Position numbers and translations under genes: made by a program
Assembly: GCF_000420465.1 (NCBI RefSeq)
Contig: NZ_ATUZ01000015.1
Span: forward strand, 62,001-126,000
Source: Desulfovibrio desulfuricans DSM 642
GTDB taxonomy: Bacteria > Desulfobacterota > Desulfovibrionia > Desulfovibrionales > Desulfovibrionaceae
Length of the DNA: 64,000 nt
Direction: 5' to 3'
Notes under the pieces: model-generated
Databases searched by the model: none
Told to the model about the DNA's origin: nothing
What the model saw: the letters and a program-made list of their open reading frames with translations, nothing else
Shown here: positions 33,782 to 44,030 of the stretch, in pieces
Position numbering within the stretch: position 1 is the first letter of the stretch
Layout: every line of letters starts with the position of its first letter

Positions 33782-36394
33782 ATGACGCTGCTCGACTGCC
33801 TGCGAAAGTGGCTGGTGCGCGATGGCTCGGATGAGCCGGACGCGGAACAGCTTGCGCGTGAGGAGGCTTTTAAGGCCCATCTGAGGGAGCGTTGCGCGCG
33901 CTTCCGCCGCTTGCTGTCGTCCAACAAGACAGCCCTTGAGGCCATGAGCGATGTGGAGGAGCACCTCTCTGGCGCGCGGCCCTTTGGCATGGATTATGTG
34001 CATGCCGTGAGTACTCGCGCCGTAACGGCGGTTTTTCAGATGGTGCGCGACCTCAACGCGCTTTCAGATGAAGGCTACGAGCCTTTGCAGCAGGCTTTTG
34101 ACCGCATTCGTGAGCAGATGCAGAATCTGCTCGAAGATCAGCCGCATCAGGACGGCCCCAATATCATGCCGCTTGGCGATATTCGCCTGCACCACATTAC
34201 CCTTGTGGGCGGCAAGATGGCCAATCTGGGTGAAGTGGCGGCCCACGCGGGGCTGGACGTGCCTGATGGTTTTGCCGTGACGGTCAGCGCCTACTACCGT
34301 TTTATGGAATACAGCGGCCTGCACAGCGAGCTGAACCGCCGCATTCAGGCTACGGATATGCACAGCCTGGATGAAGTTTTCAGCCTTTCTGCGGCCTTGC
34401 AGCAGGCCGTGCTCAGTGCGCCCCTGCCGCCGGAGCTGGAGCAGGAAATTACCGAGGCCGTGGCCGTCATGCAGCGCCGGGCCGGACCGGGCCTTGCCCT
34501 TGCCCTGCGCAGCAGCGCCGTGGGCGAAGATTCGCTTGGTGTCTCCTTTGCCGGGCAGTACCGCTCCGAGCTTAACGTGCCGCCGGAAGAAGCCTGCGAA
34601 GTCTGGAAAGAAATTATCGCCAGCAAGTATGCCGTGACGGCCATGAGCTATCGGTATCAGCACGGTATCCCTGACGATGCTGCGCCCATGTGCGTGGGTG
34701 TGCTTGCCATGGTGCCCGCTGCCGCTGGCGGCGTGGCCTACAGCCGTGATCCTGTGGCTGCCGCGCGCGGGCAGGAGCAGGTGCTGCTCAATGCCGTGCC
34801 GGGCCTGCCTCAGGCCGTGGTGGACGGCGCAGTTACCCCTGATGTCTTTATTTTTACCCGCACCAATCCGCCGCAGCCTATAAGCAAGACTCTTGCAGGG
34901 CTTGCTGGCGTGCCAGCCAGCCTTACGGATGCGCAGGCCGCAGACCTTGCACAGGTTGCGCTGGCGCTGGAAGAATACTACGCCGAACCGCAGGATGTGG
35001 AATGGGCGCTTGATTCCCGCAACGGCCGCATTGTGGTGCTGCAAAGCCGCCCCCTGCACGAGGCGGATGCCGCCACGGAAAACCGCGGCGATGTTGCGGA
35101 CGGCGCAGCGGTGGGATCGGGCGAGTGTAAAATCCTGGCGGAAAATCTGCCCGAAGGCCTTTCCATGCTGGCCTGCGGGGGCGTTGCCGTAAGCCCCGGC
35201 GTGGGCATGGGGCCTGTGTTTGTTGCCCGCAAGGAAGCGGACATGCTTTCCTTCCCCAAGGGCGGCATTCTGGTAGTCGAACGGGCCTTGCCCCGCTGGG
35301 CCCCCCTGCTTTCCCGCGCATCTGGCATGGTCAGCGAGACGGGCGGCATGGCGGGCCATCTGGCCTCTGTGGCGCGCGAATACCGCCTGCCAGCCGTGTT
35401 CAGCCTGCCCAAGGCCTGCAGCCTGCTGGATAACGCCGGAGACGCCACTCTGGATGCCGTGCGCTGCGCCGTATTCGCGGGGCTGAATCCCGAGCTTGCC
35501 GCCCATGTGTCGGAGCCGCCCAATCTCATGGAAGGCAGCCCTGTGCATCAGCGGCTTGAGGCCCTGGCGACCCTGATAGTTCCCCTGCATCTGCTGGACC
35601 CGGAATCACCGGAATTTGCGCCGGAACATTGCCAGACTCTGCACGACATCACCCGCTTTTGCCACGAAAAATCCGTGCAGCTCATGTTCGAGGAAGGCTC
35701 GGACGTAAACCAGCGCATGGGCAAGCAGCTCAAGGCCGGGGTCAAGCTTCAGTACTGGATTGTGGACATGGGCGGCGGTTTCAGGCGGCATGTGGGCGGC
35801 GCGGTGGTGGATATCGCCGATATAGCGAGTACGCCCATGCTGGCCCTGTGGGACGGCATGGTGGCCGTGCCCTGGGCCGGGCCGCCTGCGGCAAGCGCCT
35901 CTGGCTTCATGAGTGTGATGATTGAAAGTACCATGAATCCGGATCTGGAAAGCACAGCGCCCAATGCCATGTCCAACAAAAACTTTTTTATCATTTCTGA
36001 TAATTACATGATTTTGCAGGCACGCTACGGCTACCATTTTTGCACGGTTGAAAGTCTGGCTGGCGCAAATAATCATGAAAATTTTGTGAGCTTCCAGTTC
36101 AAGGGCGGTGCCGCTGACCGCCAGCGCCGCCGTCTGCGCGCCCGAATGGTTGCCGACCTGCTGGAGGCGCACGGTTTCCGCGCTGATGTGAAGGACGATT
36201 CGCTCTTTGCCGTGGCGGAAAACTTCCCCGCTGCCGATATTCTGCAAAAAACCCGCATGATCGGCTATCTGCTCATCCATACCCGACAGGTGGACATGAT
36301 TATGCTGGAGCAGGAGCGTGCCGCGTCCCTCAGGGAAAAACTGGGCGGCGACATGGCCTCGTTGCTCGACAGGCCTTTACCGGCGGGCGATTAG
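33782..36394 (+). CDS. PEP-synthase-like protein B (ATP-grasp plus phosphohistidine domain, no PEP-binding barrel)
   Basis: An 870-residue protein. After a helical N-terminal region (1-120) comes the PPDK/PEP-synthase ATP-grasp domain: LVGGKMANLGE (141-151), LRSSAVGEDSLGVSFAGQY (242-260), PQDVEWAL and LQSRP (403-424). The mobile domain has GGILVVER, and ETGGMAGHLASVAREYRLPA with the phospho-accepting H526. The C-terminal 270 residues do not look like the PEP/pyruvate barrel; they carry TLHDITRFCHEKSV, GGAADRQRRRLRARM and IHTRQVDMIM, shared with protein A. So it could bind ATP and phosphorylate its histidine, but classical PEP synthase activity is unlikely. Fourth gene of the operon. Confidence 0.8.
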   Translation: MTLLDCLRKWLVRDGSDEPDAEQLAREEAFKAHLRERCARFRRLLSSNKTALEAMSDVEEHLSGARPFGMDYVHAVSTRAVTAVFQMVRDLNALSDEGYEPLQQAFDRIREQMQNLLEDQPHQDGPNIMPLGDIRLHHITLVGGKMANLGEVAAHAGLDVPDGFAVTVSAYYRFMEYSGLHSELNRRIQATDMHSLDEVFSLSAALQQAVLSAPLPPELEQEITEAVAVMQRRAGPGLALALRSSAVGEDSLGVSFAGQYRSELNVPPEEACEVWKEIIASKYAVTAMSYRYQHGIPDDAAPMCVGVLAMVPAAAGGVAYSRDPVAAARGQEQVLLNAVPGLPQAVVDGAVTPDVFIFTRTNPPQPISKTLAGLAGVPASLTDAQAADLAQVALALEEYYAEPQDVEWALDSRNGRIVVLQSRPLHEADAATENRGDVADGAAVGSGECKILAENLPEGLSMLACGGVAVSPGVGMGPVFVARKEADMLSFPKGGILVVERALPRWAPLLSRASGMVSETGGMAGHLASVAREYRLPAVFSLPKACSLLDNAGDATLDAVRCAVFAGLNPELAAHVSEPPNLMEGSPVHQRLEALATLIVPLHLLDPESPEFAPEHCQTLHDITRFCHEKSVQLMFEEGSDVNQRMGKQLKAGVKLQYWIVDMGGGFRRHVGGAVVDIADIASTPMLALWDGMVAVPWAGPPAASASGFMSVMIESTMNPDLESTAPNAMSNKNFFIISDNYMILQARYGYHFCTVESLAGANNHENFVSFQFKGGAADRQRRRLRARMVADLLEAHGFRADVKDDSLFAVAENFPAADILQKTRMIGYLLIHTRQVDMIMLEQERAASLREKLGGDMASLLDRPLPAGD

Positions 36395-36607
36395 AGGTTT
36401 TTTCAGCACACGTTCACGGTGCTACCTTCCAGAGAAACCTGTACGCTGGCTATGCCTTTGCGCCGAGTGCGGCGCGGGGGCACCCCTTTATCTTCCTTGC
36501 CATTACATTCCTAGCTGTTTACTACAAAAAACAGGCGACTGCGCTGGACTATCCGGCGGGTTGCGCCTCTGTTTGTCCTAAGTTTTTCGTATTCTGGAGT
36601 AGAGTTC

Positions 36608-37585
36608 ATGAGCAGACCAAGAATTTTTGTTCCGCGTACGGTGGTGCCCGAGGCGCTTGAATCGCTGCAAACCCGCTGTGATGTGGAGATGGGCCCCGGC
36701 GGCGGTTTACCGCACGAAAAGCTGGTTGAAGCGGTACGCGGATGCGATGGCGTTCTTTCGCCGGTGGTGGCCTTGCCCGCGGATGTCATTGATGCCATGG
36801 CCCCGACCTGCAAGGTTATTTCCTGCTTTGGCGTTGGTTTTGATCATGTGGATATAGCCGCTGCCACCCGCAACGGCATATGGGTGACGCACAATCCCGG
36901 CTTTGTCACCGATGACACAGCTGATATGGCCTTTGCACTCATGCTCGGCGTGGCGCGTAAACTGCGCGCTTGCGACACCTTTGTGCGTAGCGGAGAAAGG
37001 CCCTGGCCCATGACGGTCAACCTGGGCCTGCGCGTTTCTGGCAAAACACTGGGCCTCGTGGGCAGCGGGCGTATTGCGCAAGCCGTGGCAGCCCGGGCCG
37101 CAGGCTTTGGCATGTCGCTGCTCTACACCGCGCGTCACCGTAACGAGAATTTTGAGGCCAGTACGGGCGCGCGCTATGTCAGCAAGGATGATCTGCTGCG
37201 GCTGTCCGACTTTGTCAGCCTGCACATGCCGCTGACGCTGGAAACGGAAAAATATATCGGCAGCAGGGAGCTTGAACTCATGCAGCCTCATGCCATCCTT
37301 ATCAATACAGCGCGTGGCAAGGTTGTGGACGAGGCCGCGCTTGCCAGCGCCCTGAAAAACGGCGTGATAGCCGGGGCCGGGCTGGATGTGTTTGAAAACG
37401 AACCGCTGGTGCTTCCTGTTCTCTGCGATCTGCCCAATGTGTTAATGACACCGCACAAGGGGGCGGCGACCATGGACGGATTCAGAAACATGGGGCGCAG
37501 CAGTGCGGAAAAGATTTTTGCAGCCCTGGACGGCAAGCTGCCCGCCAACTGCCTCAACCCCGAAGCACGGCAAGTATCAAACTGA
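36608..37585 (+). CDS. D-isomer-specific 2-hydroxyacid dehydrogenase
   Basis: A 325-residue NAD(P)-dependent dehydrogenase of the glyoxylate/hydroxypyruvate reductase and phosphoglycerate dehydrogenase superfamily. The Rossmann motif is GLVGSGRIAQAVAARAAGFG; the catalytic Arg lies in INTARGKVVDE, the Glu in DVFENEP and the His in TPHKGAAT. FGVGFDHVD is the substrate-side signature. It lacks an ACT or other regulatory domain, so it is not the long form of SerA. Substrate cannot be told from sequence. It is a single gene ended by the paired hairpins at 37662-37725. Confidence 0.9.
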   Translation: MSRPRIFVPRTVVPEALESLQTRCDVEMGPGGGLPHEKLVEAVRGCDGVLSPVVALPADVIDAMAPTCKVISCFGVGFDHVDIAAATRNGIWVTHNPGFVTDDTADMAFALMLGVARKLRACDTFVRSGERPWPMTVNLGLRVSGKTLGLVGSGRIAQAVAARAAGFGMSLLYTARHRNENFEASTGARYVSKDDLLRLSDFVSLHMPLTLETEKYIGSRELELMQPHAILINTARGKVVDEAALASALKNGVIAGAGLDVFENEPLVLPVLCDLPNVLMTPHKGAATMDGFRNMGRSSAEKIFAALDGKLPANCLNPEARQVSN

Positions 37586-37661
37586 TTTATTTTGAAATTT
37601 GTTGAGGGTAGGGCGCTAAGACAACGGCATTACCCGCGCGGGCAAGCCGCAGCCTACTCCT

Positions 37662-37725
37662 GTTTTTTGTTGCGCCGACTTTGTCAGCGCAACAAAAAGG
37701 CTCCCGCTTTCGCGGGAGCCTTTTT
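37662..37725. terminator. Two overlapping bidirectional terminator hairpins between convergent genes
   Basis: First hairpin: TTTTTTGTTGCGC and GCGCAACAAAAA (about 37662-37698). Second: AAAAAGGCTCCCGC (37694-37707) and GCGGGAGCCTTTTT (37712-37725) around TTTC. They share the AAAAA run at 37694-37698. They can end the dehydrogenase transcript on the plus strand and groESL on the minus strand. Confidence 0.88.
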
Positions 37726-37757
37726 CATTCTTCAAACGTATGAGCTGTTGGGCTGGC

Positions 37758-39410
<1,653 letters not shown>

Positions 39411-39452
39411 TGGAAATTTTCCTCCTGAAATATAATTCGGCAGCAGTGGGAG

Positions 39453-39740
39453 TTAGTCGATAATGGCGAGAATGTCTTCTTCGCGCATCACAAGGTGATC
39501 AACGCCGTCCAGCTTGACTTCGGTGCCAGCATACTTGTTGAACAGCACCATGTCGCCCGCTTTCACAGCCAGAGCGACGCGTTCGCCATTTTCCCCAGCC
39601 TTGCCGGGACCGGCAGCAACAACCTGACCCTTGGAAGGCTTTTCCTTGGCCGTATCAGGGATAAACAGGCCACCGGCGGTCTTTTCTTCGGATTCAAGGC
39701 GTTTGACCAGCACACGGTCGTTAAGGGGCTTCAGCTTCAT
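39453..39740 (-). CDS. groES: 10 kDa co-chaperonin
   Basis: Lid of the GroEL chamber, 95 residues. It begins [15 protein letters not shown], has the mobile loop [14 protein letters not shown], and ends [24 protein letters not shown]. Start ATG 39740 has GGGAGG ten bases upstream; the longer open frame to 40046 is not supported. First gene of groESL, with its own upstream region. Confidence 0.98.
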   Translation of the reverse strand: MKLKPLNDRVLVKRLESEEKTAGGLFIPDTAKEKPSKGQVVAAGPGKAGENGERVALAVKAGDMVLFNKYAGTEVKLDGVDHLVMREEDILAIID

Positions 39741-40122
39741 GACGTCAAATCCTCCCGGAAATGATATTATTATTGTCCATCTAGGACGCAGCAGCGGCCG
39801 CATCGCAGTGGCCGCGCTGGAAATATTGCGCGTTATGAACCGAAGCCAGTTACACTTCGCTTCAGTTCCGCACCGGCATAGAAATAAGACGCGCTCGGAG
39901 CTTGAAAAGGGGTTTGGACTGATTTTTTTACTTTTTTTGCAAAAAAAATAAAAAATCAAACAAATCAAGCATGTTGAAATTGACCCCGCTCCGGATGCCT
40001 TTTTCTCTGCGGCGTAACCGCGCTCAATACTTTGGGCAAGGAGCACTACCGGAGGCAGGGCGTGCCGTCAAGCTCGACTTGCCCGGAAGCCGGGTCCTTT
40101 GCTTGCCTTGGCCCGTGCCGAA
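39741..40122 (-). other. groES upstream region
   Basis: A 382-base gap without a gene. I looked for a CIRCE element (TTAGCACTC-N9-GAGTGCTAA) and for a sigma-32 -10 box (CCCCATnT) on the minus strand and saw neither. An imperfect inverted repeat GAACCGAAG / CTTCAGTTC lies at 39837-39868, and a very A/T-rich tract at 39920-39970. A hairpin CCCGG/CCGGG at about 40082-40096 follows the 1025-residue gene and may be part of its terminator. Confidence 0.5.
39837..39868. promoter_or_regulatory. Inverted repeat upstream of groES, candidate heat-shock operator
   Basis: GAACCGAAG (39837-39845) and CTTCAGTTC (39860-39868) form an 8/9 inverted repeat with a 14-base spacer, about 100 bases before groES. 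It is not CIRCE. Confidence 0.3.
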
Positions 40123-43100
40123 TCAGCACAGGCAGGGGCATGCGCCCAGTTTTGACCGCGCCTCGCGGCGAAGTTCCTTCACATAGGCCCTGTTGTTTTG
40201 CAGATAAAAGGCCAGTGCGCGGGCAAAATCTTTTTTCAGCAGGCCCTCAAGAATGAGGGTGCTGATTTCCCGTTCAAGCGAGAGCAGGGCTTGCATGCCA
40301 ATGACAATGCGCCGTTCCTCCTGCGGCAGGGCGCACAGCTTGCGCCAGAATACCTCCCGGGCGCGGGGCTGATAATACCACATGTACATCATGTCCAGGA
40401 GGTGCGTTACAGTTTGCCGGGCTGCTGCCCGGTCTTTTCCGTACAGTATGCGCCAGTATTCCGCAGGGTCTTGCAGCATTGTCTCAAGGTCTTTGCTGGG
40501 GAACAGCAGTTCCTGTCGCGTCAGGCTTTTGTATATCTGCGTAAACTTGCTGTCGTAATCGCATTGCCGCATGCGCAGATACATGTTGCGGTCGGCAAAA
40601 CCTTCGATGATGGATGCCACCATGTCGGACGAGCACTTGGAAACAATGGCCGCGCAGTTCTGCATCAGGCTTATGGGATCAGGCAGGTGCATTGCGGTAA
40701 AGCAGAGCAGCAACCCTTGACCCATGAGCATGGACAGCGGAATGGAAAGGGCGCTGCGAAAGAGATTGCCGACTATGGCTTCCTTGGGCAGGCCCCGGTA
40801 AATGTTGTGCCCTGAAATATAGGCGCTGTTGATCATGGCTATGACAGTATAGACCGCAAGCGCATTGTCCTGCACCGTCAGGCCCATGAAGTCCTGCAAG
40901 AGCCACAGGCGCACGACAACTTCAAGCAATGGTACGGATATGCCGGTGTAGAACAGCGAATCGGCCATGCGGCTCCAGCTCACATAGCGTTTCCACGGCA
41001 CAAGCACAGAACGGGTAAAGGCCCCGCCGCCCACAACAGCCTGCCCCACGTTGCGCACCGCTGTAATGGCAAACCAAATGAGCGCGCCAAACCACGTGAG
41101 CACCCACCAGCCGTCCACGTAGCTGAAGGCCCATTGCGCGGGCAAAAAACCAGCCAGGATTTTGAGAACATTGACAATGTCGCTGTTCATGTATTCGGGC
41201 GACCAGAAGGGGATTTCCCCTTTTTCCGGGCCGGGAGTCTGCTGCATTTCGCGGTTCACGCCCTTGGCGTCAACACCGCCCAGGGTCACAAGGTTGCCGT
41301 CATGCCCCACGCTGGTGGTATTTTTTTCAAGGCCCCAGCCGCGCACCCGGTGGCAGCCCAGATTGCCAAGGCCGGGAATGCGCCTGAGCAGGCGCTGCCA
41401 CAAGGGTTGCGGCTGCGTTGGTTCATGGTAGTGCGTGAAGCGGTAAATATCCGTATGCACGGGCAGGGTGAGCCGCAGGGCGTTATCTTCGTTGCGCAGG
41501 GCAGCACGAGCCTTGGGGGGCAGGGTTTCCACAAACACAAGCCCCATGCCGTGGGTGTGGTGCGAGCGGCTGGTGGAATCCGTGCCGATGCGCGAACCCA
41601 GCGGCGAAAGCGCATAAAATTCCTGCAACTGCGGAATATGACCCAGAATCTCCTGAAACAGGGGCATGCGCGGGGAATCCTTGGGCTCCTTGCTGATAAT
41701 GCTGCGGATGACCTGCTTGAGTCGCGGGGTGCTGCCCTCGTTGACGGCCCTTTGCAGGGTATTGATTTCTTCCACATGGGCAAGCTGACCGGCAGTCCAC
41801 TCGCGCAGGTTGAAAAGCTCAAGGTGGGTAATGCGCCCACGGCCCAGCCACAGCAGTTCCAGCACGTCCTGTTCCGTCAGCCCGGCAAGATTAAGCACAA
41901 TCTGGCAGGGATGCAGCGGATAGATGTTTTCCAGCAGAAATTCCGGCGACTGCTGCAAAATAGCGGGCAAATCCTTGTGCGGCTTGTAGGGGAATACGAT
42001 CTCCGGGTTGGCCTCCGGGCCGAGCCAGTCTTCGCGCAGCATGTCGGGCACCATGTCGGTCAGTTCCGTCAGGCTTTCGCGCAGCTTGGCGGCACGGGTG
42101 GGATTGGTTTCTTCAGCCAGAGCCTCGTGCAAGCGTTCGCCGCGCAACTGCCGCATGGGCTCAAGCTGATGATAAATAAATTCGGCAAGATGCAGCGAGG
42201 ACGGCTGCTTTTGACCCACATAGGCAAGAAAAGTCTCTTCCTTGATGGGGGCAGGCGCGGGCATATCCCAGCGGGCAGCCAGCGAGGCGGCGTGCCTTTC
42301 GTTCCAAGCCCGCAGGAGCTTGAGCACGTAGGCGCGCATCCAGTCGTTGACGGGCGCGTACTTGCGCAGCGCGTCTGTGATGTCCTTGCGGTGCAGCAGG
42401 TTGTCAAAAGCCCTGGATGTTTCGGTATTGAGCGGCGACCATGTAAATTCCACCAGTTTGTCGCGGAACGTGGCCTTGAACTCAATGCCTATGCGCACTG
42501 TAATGTCCATGATGCGCGCAGCGCGCAGCAGTTCCTGAGCCGCCTCCGGGTCAACGGTATTGTAGTAGATCACCGTCAAAAAGCGGATGCCCTTGATCCA
42601 CGCATCCATGACCAGATGGGTGGGGTTTTTGCGTCCCTTGGTATTGGCGTCGTGCACGTGGTGGTCAAAGGCGTGCTGGTTCCATTCCTCCGGCATTTCA
42701 AGCAGGTGGTATTTGCGCAGCAATGCCCGCACAATGCGCGGCGTACCGCGCACTGCCTGATGAAATTCGTGCGCGAGGGGCAACTGGTGGCTGGCATCGT
42801 TATGCGAGCGCACGAGGTCTTTCATGATCTGCACCAGCACGCGCGCTGTATTGTTTTGCAGCGAAGAATGCGTGGAGTACAGAACCTCGTCGTGCAAGCG
42901 GCGCAGAGCCTGCAATCTCTCGCTGGGGCCGCCAGCCTCCAGGCTTTCCAGCAGCACGATGACGGCGCTGGCAAGGCGCAGGCCGTGCGAGGAGGTCATT
43001 TCAATGATGCCGTGAGGGTGCAGGCCCGGTTCGGGCTGGCGCAGGGCGTGATCCTGGGCGCGGGCGTCCACAAAGGCGTTCACCATCTGGATGAGCTTGT

Positions 43101-43200
43101 GGTCCTGCCTGTCGAACAGCAATGAAGAAAACTTCCGGTGCGCGCGTTCGCGTCCATCGGTTGAGGAACCGTTGGTAGTGGTACTTGTAGAACTGAGCAT
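40123..43200 (-). CDS. Very large membrane protein of unknown function
   Basis: About 1025 residues. The first two thirds are soluble and mostly helical, with motifs such as THLVMDAWIKGIRFL, VRIGIEFKATFRDKLVEFTW and a DSTSRSHHTHGMGLVFVE stretch containing HHTH. Around residues 700-880 there are four likely membrane segments (WWVLTWFGALIWFAITAV, VPLLEVVVRLWLLQDF, ALAVYTVIAMINSAYI, SIPLSMLMGQGLLLCFTAM). The end is a basic helical domain closing in CPCLC. I recognise no family. ATG 43200 (LSSTSTTTNG) is chosen but has no clear ribosome site; a TTG at 43287 is the other option. It lies upstream of groES on the same strand, 382 bases away. Confidence 0.75.
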   Translation of the reverse strand: MLSSTSTTTNGSSTDGRERAHRKFSSLLFDRQDHKLIQMVNAFVDARAQDHALRQPEPGLHPHGIIEMTSSHGLRLASAVIVLLESLEAGGPSERLQALRRLHDEVLYSTHSSLQNNTARVLVQIMKDLVRSHNDASHQLPLAHEFHQAVRGTPRIVRALLRKYHLLEMPEEWNQHAFDHHVHDANTKGRKNPTHLVMDAWIKGIRFLTVIYYNTVDPEAAQELLRAARIMDITVRIGIEFKATFRDKLVEFTWSPLNTETSRAFDNLLHRKDITDALRKYAPVNDWMRAYVLKLLRAWNERHAASLAARWDMPAPAPIKEETFLAYVGQKQPSSLHLAEFIYHQLEPMRQLRGERLHEALAEETNPTRAAKLRESLTELTDMVPDMLREDWLGPEANPEIVFPYKPHKDLPAILQQSPEFLLENIYPLHPCQIVLNLAGLTEQDVLELLWLGRGRITHLELFNLREWTAGQLAHVEEINTLQRAVNEGSTPRLKQVIRSIISKEPKDSPRMPLFQEILGHIPQLQEFYALSPLGSRIGTDSTSRSHHTHGMGLVFVETLPPKARAALRNEDNALRLTLPVHTDIYRFTHYHEPTQPQPLWQRLLRRIPGLGNLGCHRVRGWGLEKNTTSVGHDGNLVTLGGVDAKGVNREMQQTPGPEKGEIPFWSPEYMNSDIVNVLKILAGFLPAQWAFSYVDGWWVLTWFGALIWFAITAVRNVGQAVVGGGAFTRSVLVPWKRYVSWSRMADSLFYTGISVPLLEVVVRLWLLQDFMGLTVQDNALAVYTVIAMINSAYISGHNIYRGLPKEAIVGNLFRSALSIPLSMLMGQGLLLCFTAMHLPDPISLMQNCAAIVSKCSSDMVASIIEGFADRNMYLRMRQCDYDSKFTQIYKSLTRQELLFPSKDLETMLQDPAEYWRILYGKDRAAARQTVTHLLDMMYMWYYQPRAREVFWRKLCALPQEERRIVIGMQALLSLEREISTLILEGLLKKDFARALAFYLQNNRAYVKELRREARSKLGACPCLC

Positions 43201-43426
43201 GTATAATGTCGGGAAAAAGTGCTTAAAGATATTTGCAGCGGCTGCATGCCCTGCAAGCTGACCATATATGCTTATGATGCAGTGCAAGTGCGCGAAAGTC
43301 CAGCGTCATGTTTCTGCCGTCGGGCATGCGCTCAACTGCATTGATAAAAAGGCCATACTGCCGTTAAATGGCAAAAAGCAGTCTTCTGCGCGGATGGCCG
43401 CTCCAACCAGTTACCCCGGAGGATGT

Positions 43427-43690
43427 ATGTACCAGCAAACCAACGATCTGGCCGGAGGGCATGTGTTCGCCTCGGCCCAGGAAATGATGGACTGGCTTGA
43501 AAAGGCCATGACTGACAATATCCAGAATAATAAGGATCAATACCGGTTTGAGGCTGATCCCTACGCCTATGTGGTCAACTATGCCGCTGCCGCCGGGCTT
43601 GAACTTGACGATGCGCAACTGGGCGACATGCAGCGGCATGTGGCGCAGTGGGCAGAGCAGCACTTTGCCGAGAATATGACGGAAGAATAG
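43427..43690 (+). CDS. Small hypothetical protein
   Basis: An 87-residue acidic helical protein beginning MYQQTNDLAGGHVFASAQEM and ending AEQHFAENMTEE. No motif, signal peptide or membrane segment is seen. GGAGG lies four bases before ATG 43427; an in-frame extension to 43268 overlaps the upstream region of the divergent large membrane protein gene and is not supported. It is divergent from that gene. Confidence 0.65.
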   Translation: MYQQTNDLAGGHVFASAQEMMDWLEKAMTDNIQNNKDQYRFEADPYAYVVNYAAAAGLELDDAQLGDMQRHVAQWAEQHFAENMTEE

Positions 43691-44030
43691 CTGTCTTTTC
43701 TTTTACTGCTGGCTGCTGCGGTGATTGCAATGCAAAGCGTTGGAGATGACCAAAAAATTCACGTGCTTTGCACTGATATTTGCCGACAGCAGTCAGCAAT
43801 GTTTCGTTGATTGCATATTTCAAACCGTTACTGAAAACTTATGGTGCAGGTTGTATTGATATGTCAGATTGCATTATTTCAGAATGTTACGTAAAACCTT
43901 ACACATTAAATGTAATTGTTTTGCTGCGGTTATAAAAATTTTATGTGCAATGGTTGCATTTTTAGTTGCCAAGAGCGCATAAATTGATGAAGGTGCTGGA
44001 GGTACTTTTTTACGACAAACGCAAGGGAAT
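43691..44030 (+). other. A/T-rich intergenic region before the diguanylate cyclase gene
   Basis: A 340-base stretch much richer in A and T than its neighbours. It begins with an inverted repeat TGCAAAGC/GCTTTGCA (about 43730-43771) that may be the terminator of the 87-residue gene. The part from 43800 to 43990 has many A/T runs and must hold the promoter of the next gene, but I could not pick one with confidence. Confidence 0.5.

Noticed and set aside
41134..43125. 663-codon plus-strand frame antisense to the large membrane protein
   Set aside because: The minus-strand frame has clear membrane segments and is longer; the plus-strand product is His/Gln/Val-rich without any motif.
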